From the NCBI GenBank assembly GCA_947306285.1, contig CAMZGB010000024.1, forward strand, positions 1-11,230: a DNA stretch of 11,230 bases, in the 5' to 3' direction. The stretch comes from an uncultured Lachnospira sp. GTDB taxonomy: Bacteria; Bacillota; Clostridia; Lachnospirales; Lachnospiraceae. Under the pieces are notes generated by a model. It made no database searches and was not told the origin of the DNA. It was given only the letters and a program-made list of their open reading frames with translations. Position numbers and translations under genes: made by a program. Shown piece after piece: positions 8,376 through 11,230 of the stretch (its first letter is position 1; each line of letters starts with the position of its first letter).

Positions 8376-8385
8376 TTTTCCTCTT
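8367..8385 (-). promoter_or_regulatory. Ribosome binding site and alternative starts of the giant gene
   Basis: AAGAGG (8380-8385) precedes two in-frame ATGs two codons apart, reading M-D-M-K-K. The first ATG (8373-8375) is 4 nt from GAGG and the second (8367-8369) is 10 nt away. Neither spacing is ideal, and both give an intact signal peptide. The upstream start is used here; the two-residue difference has no functional consequence that can be seen. Confidence 0.7.
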
Positions 8386-8425
8386 TTCTTACTAAAAATT
8401 CGGCTAAAAACGCCCAGTTATAGAT

Positions 8426-8454
8426 ATTGTATCGTCTTTTTGTTTTTATTTCAA
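8426..8454 (-). promoter_or_regulatory. Sigma-A-type promoter of the giant gene
   Basis: On the minus strand TTGAAA (8449-8454) and TACAAT (8426-8431) are separated by exactly 17 bp. Transcription would begin near 8419, giving a leader of about 44 nt before the first ATG. The element lies downstream of the feo terminator, so the giant gene need not depend on feo transcription. Confidence 0.65.
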
Positions 8455-8463
8455 TTCTTCATA

Positions 8464-8487
8464 TTTGAATGTGCTATACCATTCAAA
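8464..8487. promoter_or_regulatory. Perfect 8+8 bp inverted repeat upstream of the giant-gene promoter
   Basis: TTTGAATG (8464-8471) and CATTCAAA (8480-8487) form perfect arms around an 8-nt spacer. The repeat begins about 10 bp upstream of the predicted -35, centred near -56 relative to the predicted start. That is a position suited to a dimeric activator. A second, A/T-rich inverted repeat (AAAAAAGT ... ACTTTTTT, about 8484-8507) follows immediately. The binding protein is unknown. Confidence 0.4.
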
Positions 8488-8510
8488 AAAGTGCACCAAA
8501 CTTTTTTCAC

Positions 8511-8541
8511 AAAAAAGACAGGTTTTACCCTGCCTTTTTTT
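8511..8541 (-). terminator. Rho-independent terminator of the feo operon
   Basis: In the minus-strand transcript GGCAGG and CCUGUC pair (one G-U) around a GUAAAA loop, followed by a U tract. The stem is preceded by an A tract, so it can extend. It lies about 33 bp after the stop codon of the last feo-operon gene. On the plus strand the same hairpin has an A-C mismatch, and no gene there needs it. Confidence 0.8.
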
Positions 8542-8573
8542 GTATTATTTAAGAATAGATTATTAATTTATGG

Positions 8574-8720
8574 CTATTGGCATCCTTTGCATTTGCTGCA
8601 GTCGCAACCGCACTGCAAAGACTTGCCTGCCTTTTTAGCTTTTATCATGCTCCTTACAACTAGAGCAACGATACCTACTACAATCGCTAATACAATTGCT
8701 GTTCCTATAATTCCATTCAT
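8574..8720 (-). CDS. FeoB-associated Cys-rich membrane protein (48 aa)
   Basis: A 48-residue protein with one N-terminal membrane helix (about residues 4-22, GIIGTAIVLAIVVGIVALVV), a basic stretch (RSMIKAKKAGK) and a cysteine-rich tail, CGCDCSKCKGC, with five Cys. This is the typical layout of the small proteins encoded after feoB in many Firmicutes. They are thought to help FeoB in ferrous iron uptake, possibly by binding iron through the cysteines; the mechanism is not established. The start is supported by AAGGAG (8728-8733) 7 nt upstream, with feoB ending 15 bp before. The helix would leave the basic, Cys-rich end in the cytoplasm. Confidence 0.85.
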   Translation of the reverse strand: MNGIIGTAIVLAIVVGIVALVVRSMIKAKKAGKSLQCGCDCSKCKGCQ

Positions 8721-8735
8721 ATCAATGCTCCTTTC

Positions 8736-10832
8736 TTATTGTTTTGCATATTTGTTCTTTCTAAATAGTAAGTAAATAAGTCCCACTGTACAAACTGCAG
8801 CAACAACCAATCCTACAACATTTGCTCTTCCTGCGAACAGTATTCCAAACTGGTAAACAATTAGTGCAATCACATATGCGAACAAGCACTGATAGCCAAC
8901 CGCTATTCCAAACCACTTCCAGTTGTTCATCTCTCGCTTGATTGCTCCCATTGCTGCGAAACATGGTGCACAGAGCAAGTTAAATACTAGGAATGCATAT
9001 CCTGCGATTATACCGAACTCCTTAACTGACTCGTGAAGTGTACCAAACACACCTACTACTTCCTCTTTAGCAACTAGTCCCATAACTGTCGCTACTGTAG
9101 CGCCTGTTCCAGCTTTTCCAGTACCAAATCCGAGAGGTACGAAGATAACCTTAACAGTAGCACCTATATGTCCAAGTATACTTTTCGTTAAATCTAGTTC
9201 TTCGTCGAAGACAAAGTGTCCATTTATCCAACCAAACTTCGAAGCGAACCAAATGATGATTGATGATAGTAGGATGATTGTTCCAGCCTTTTTGATGAAC
9301 GACCATGATCTCTCCCACATGCTTCGAAGCACTGCTCCCACTGTTGGCATATGGTACTCAGGCAGTTCCATTACAAATGGCGAAGGGTCACCCTCAAATA
9401 ATTTCGTCTTCTTAAGTATGATTCCCGATACTACAATTGCTGCAATTCCTAAGAAGTATGCACTAGGTGCAACCCACCAAGCCTTGCTAAACAACTGAGC
9501 TGAGATTAATGCGATAATTGGTATCTTCGCACTACATGGGATAAATGTCGTTGTCATTATTGTGATTTTTCTATCCCTGTCATTCTCGATTGTACGCGAT
9601 GCCATAATTCCAGGAACGCCACAACCAGTTCCGATTAGGATTGGGATAAATGATTTTCCAGACAATCCAAACTTTCTGAAAATCTTATCCATAATGAATG
9701 CAACTCTGGCCATATATCCACAACCTTCTAAGATCGCTAGCAAAATGAATAGCACCATAATCTGTGGCAAGAATCCAAGCACGGCTCCCACACCACCAAC
9801 TATTCCTTCTACCACTAGCGAGTGCAACCAAGGTGCACAGTGAATAGCGTTAAGCCATTTGTCGAGTGCGTTTGGAATTATTTCTCCAAACAAAACATCG
9901 TTCACCCAATCAGTTCCCATCGTTCCGACAGTCGAAATCGAAATGTAATAAACGATAAACATAATTACCGCAAAGATTGGAAGCGCCAAAATCTTGTTTG
10001 TAACAATCTTGTCTATCTTATCTGATGTTGAGAAGCGCTCTTTACGTTTTTTCTTATAGCATTCACCAATCATTCCGGTGATGTATTCGTAGCGCTCGTT
10101 TGTGATGATGCTTTCTGCGTCATCGTCGAGCTCTTTCTCAACCTCCACTATGTCTTTTTCAATGTGATTTAAAACAGACTTTTCAATCTTGAGTTTCTTT
10201 ATGATTTCTTTATCTCTCTCAAAAATCTTGATTGAGTACCATCTCTGAATTTCTGCTGGCATATCGTGGATAACCGCTTCCTCAATATGAGCAAGTGCGT
10301 GTTCCACCGGTCCCGAGAAACTGTGCTTAGGAATGAAAGAATCTTCCTTAGCCGCAGCAATCATAGCCTCTTGTACTTCTTCTATACCAGTAGTCTTCAA
10401 AGCTGAAATCTCAACTGCTCTACAACCCAACTTCTTCGAAAGAGCCTCAACACTGATTTTGTCGCCACGTTTTTTTACAACGTCCATCATGTTAACTGCA
10501 ATAACTACAGGAATTCCCAACTCAAGAAGTTGTGTAGTCAAATACAAGTTTCTCTCGATGTTTGTTCCATCTACAATGTTAAGGATTGCATCAGGTCTCT
10601 CATCAATCAAGAAGTTTCTGGCAACCACCTCCTCCTGTGTATAAGGTGAAAGCGAATAAATACCTGGCAAGTCCACAAGACTCACATCCTTGTTGTTCTT
10701 TAGTTTTCCTTCTTTCTTCTCTACTGTAACTCCTGGCCAGTTTCCAACATACTGGTTTGCACCAGTAAGCGCATTGAACAATGTTGTCTTACCACTATTC
10801 GGATTACCAGCCAATGCTATTTTTATTGACAT
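8736..10832 (-). CDS. feoB: Ferrous iron transporter FeoB
   Basis: A 698-residue, full-length FeoB, the GTP-dependent Fe(II) permease of the cytoplasmic membrane. The N-terminal G domain has G1 GNPNSGKT (9-16), the switch I segment NWPGVTVEKKEG (31-42), G3 DLPG (54-57), G4 NMMD (114-117) and G5 SALK (143-146). A helical GDI-like spacer (about 165-270) rich in Lys/Glu follows. The membrane part from about residue 280 has two Gate-type halves. It includes the conserved GTGCGVPGIMASR and FIPCSAKIPI motifs with their cysteines, GFGTGKAGTGATVA, AKEEVVG, and LLCAPCFAAMGAIKREM near the end. A last hydrophobic helix precedes the basic tail RKNKYAKQ. The start is supported by AGGAG 6 nt upstream, with only 9 bp between feoA and feoB. 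No key motif is missing. Confidence 0.98.
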   Translation of the reverse strand: MSIKIALAGNPNSGKTTLFNALTGANQYVGNWPGVTVEKKEGKLKNNKDVSLVDLPGIYSLSPYTQEEVVARNFLIDERPDAILNIVDGTNIERNLYLTTQLLELGIPVVIAVNMMDVVKKRGDKISVEALSKKLGCRAVEISALKTTGIEEVQEAMIAAAKEDSFIPKHSFSGPVEHALAHIEEAVIHDMPAEIQRWYSIKIFERDKEIIKKLKIEKSVLNHIEKDIVEVEKELDDDAESIITNERYEYITGMIGECYKKKRKERFSTSDKIDKIVTNKILALPIFAVIMFIVYYISISTVGTMGTDWVNDVLFGEIIPNALDKWLNAIHCAPWLHSLVVEGIVGGVGAVLGFLPQIMVLFILLAILEGCGYMARVAFIMDKIFRKFGLSGKSFIPILIGTGCGVPGIMASRTIENDRDRKITIMTTTFIPCSAKIPIIALISAQLFSKAWWVAPSAYFLGIAAIVVSGIILKKTKLFEGDPSPFVMELPEYHMPTVGAVLRSMWERSWSFIKKAGTIILLSSIIIWFASKFGWINGHFVFDEELDLTKSILGHIGATVKVIFVPLGFGTGKAGTGATVATVMGLVAKEEVVGVFGTLHESVKEFGIIAGYAFLVFNLLCAPCFAAMGAIKREMNNWKWFGIAVGYQCLFAYVIALIVYQFGILFAGRANVVGLVVAAVCTVGLIYLLFRKNKYAKQ

Positions 10833-10841
10833 ATCTTTCTC

Positions 10842-11063
10842 CTATTCCACTTCAATCTTTTCTGCATCTTCTTTTCTTAGAGATAATTCATATCCTCTAA
10901 CTGTTATTTCTATTGGATCTCCAAGTGGAGCTGTCTTTATTACACGGATTTGAACACCCTTAGTAATACCCATATCCATAATTCTTCTCTTGATAGGGCC
11001 TTCACCGTATAACTTTATTACTTTTGCTTTGCCCCCAATTGGGACATCTTTTAACGTTTTCAT
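10842..11063 (-). CDS. feoA: Ferrous iron transport protein A (FeoA), SH3-like
   Basis: A 73-residue cytoplasmic protein with the whole FeoA pattern: an opening PIGGKAKVIKL, then IKRRIMDMGITKG, then APLGDPIEITVRGYELSLRKEDAEKI. FeoA is a small SH3-fold partner of FeoB needed for Fe(II) uptake, probably by contacting FeoB in the membrane. It is first in the operon, with GAGGAG 6 nt before the ATG and a leader of about 43 nt from the predicted promoter. Length is normal for the family. Confidence 0.97.
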   Translation of the reverse strand: MKTLKDVPIGGKAKVIKLYGEGPIKRRIMDMGITKGVQIRVIKTAPLGDPIEITVRGYELSLRKEDAEKIEVE

Positions 11064-11088
11064 TGAAGTCTCCTCACAAATTTGTTTT

Positions 11089-11106
11089 AGTTAGTCTTTC
11101 CTAACT
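11089..11106. promoter_or_regulatory. DtxR-type operator, proximal box
   Basis: AGTTAGTCTTTCCTAACT is an 18-bp inverted repeat with 6-bp perfect arms (AGTTAG/CTAACT) and the TTAG-N6-CTAA core seen in DtxR/IdeR/MntR-type sites. It sits at the predicted start and early leader of feoA. Its centre is 21 bp, two helical turns, from the next box. Assignment to the divergent regulator is inference from position. Confidence 0.65.
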
Positions 11107-11109
11107 CAC

Positions 11110-11127
11110 AGTTAGTATAGACTAACT
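11110..11127. promoter_or_regulatory. DtxR-type operator, distal box over the feo -10
   Basis: AGTTAGTATAGACTAACT has perfect 7-bp arms around a 4-bp centre and contains the feo -10 hexamer. It has the same TTAG-N6-CTAA core as the neighbouring box. It ends about 8 bp before the -35 of the divergent regulator gene, so it would block feo directly and could also affect the regulator's own promoter. Confidence 0.75.
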
Positions 11128-11142
11128 ATTTGTGATTGTCAA
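11114..11142 (-). promoter_or_regulatory. Promoter of the feo operon
   Basis: On the minus strand TTGACA (11137-11142) and TATACT (11114-11119) are separated by exactly 17 bp, a near-consensus sigma-A promoter. The predicted transcription start is near 11107. One palindrome covers the -10 and a second overlaps the start site, so strong expression under iron limitation with repression by a metal-sensing regulator is the natural reading. Confidence 0.85.
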
Positions 11143-11164
11143 CACTTTTTTCTCGTGTTATAAT
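11136..11164 (+). promoter_or_regulatory. Promoter of the divergent metal regulator gene
   Basis: TTGTCA (11136-11141) and a perfect TATAAT (11159-11164) are separated by 17 bp, with a TG at 11156-11157 giving an extended -10. The predicted start is near 11171, about 24 nt before the ATG. The -35 overlaps the -35 of the feo promoter on the other strand by five bases. Confidence 0.8.
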
Positions 11165-11194
11165 CATTAAAACGATTGAACGGATGAGGTAATT

Positions 11195-11230
11195 ATGCAA
11201 AGCAACGAATCAAAAGAAATGTATTTGGAG
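11195..11230 (+). CDS. DtxR/MntR-family metal-dependent repressor, 5' end only
   Basis: Only 12 codons are present (MQSNESKEMYLE) before the right edge. The pattern N-E-S-x-E-x-Y-L-E at residues 4-12 is the characteristic opening of DtxR/IdeR/MntR-type regulators, leading into the winged-helix DNA-binding domain. TGAGG lies a few bases upstream of the ATG. The divergent position next to feo and the palindromes between them support a role as iron (or manganese) sensor. Which metal it senses cannot be told from this fragment. Confidence 0.75.
   Translation, partial: MQSNESKEMYLE

Noticed and set aside
8385..8425. A possible flagellar-type (sigma-D) promoter with GCCGAAT before the giant gene
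   Set aside because: The -35 equivalent is TATA rather than TAAA, the -10 deviates from GCCGATAT, and transcription would begin almost on the ribosome binding site. The TTGAAA-N17-TACAAT promoter upstream is better.
8395..8425. A small hairpin (GGC...GCC) in the leader of the giant gene as a riboswitch
   Set aside because: The pairing is only three or four base pairs and the leader is about 44 nt, too short and too weak for a known riboswitch or attenuator.
8311..8775. A 154-codon plus-strand open frame
   Set aside because: It runs antisense through the giant gene's signal peptide, the intergenic region with promoter and terminator, the small Cys-tail gene and the end of feoB. It has no plausible start signal.
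9253..10953. Several plus-strand open frames of 67-103 codons
   Set aside because: All are antisense to feoB or feoA, whose protein motifs are unmistakable on the minus strand.

Overview
The window looks like chromosomal DNA of a low-GC, Gram-positive anaerobe, most likely a clostridium of the Lachnospiraceae/Eubacteriales type. The clues are AT-rich composition, strong GGAGG-like ribosome binding sites, consensus sigma-A promoters, a FeoA-FeoB-Cys-rich-tail iron operon of Firmicutes type, and a huge secreted protein of repeated beta-sandwich modules ending in a Thr/Pro/Lys linker. The taxonomic call is inference.

Left three quarters (about 1-8375, minus strand): one uninterrupted reading frame of at least 2,791 codons that runs off the left edge. 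It encodes a Sec signal peptide, then 17 related modules of about 145-165 residues, then a KAPTTTT-type linker. There are two module types. Type A has an EWAWD motif and type B a GW(L/I/F)xAY motif. In protein order the modules run as four A-B pairs followed by three A-A-B triplets. The modules resemble family 4/9 carbohydrate-binding modules (jelly-roll), but no ligand can be named and no catalytic domain lies in the window. Other open frames in this region are shadows of this gene.

Middle (8376-8573): an intergenic stretch. It holds the giant gene's own promoter, an 8+8 bp inverted repeat just upstream of the promoter, and the rho-independent terminator of the iron operon.

Right (8574-11063, minus strand): a compact feoA-feoB-small Cys-tail protein operon for ferrous iron uptake, with 9 and 15 bp between genes. 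Beyond it, 11064-11194 is a divergent control region. Two near-consensus promoters share almost the same -35 hexamer, and two 18-bp palindromes of DtxR type lie 21 bp apart over the feo -10 and start site. The plus-strand gene entering the right edge begins MQSNESKEMYLE, the usual start of a DtxR/MntR-family metal-dependent repressor. The likely circuit is that the metal-loaded repressor binds the palindromes and shuts off feo when iron is plentiful.

The giant gene is transcribed in the same direction as feo, but a terminator and its own promoter separate them, so it is probably an independent unit. The giant modular protein and its repeat architecture are the least ordinary content here; the feo part is well-understood biology with a neat promoter arrangement.
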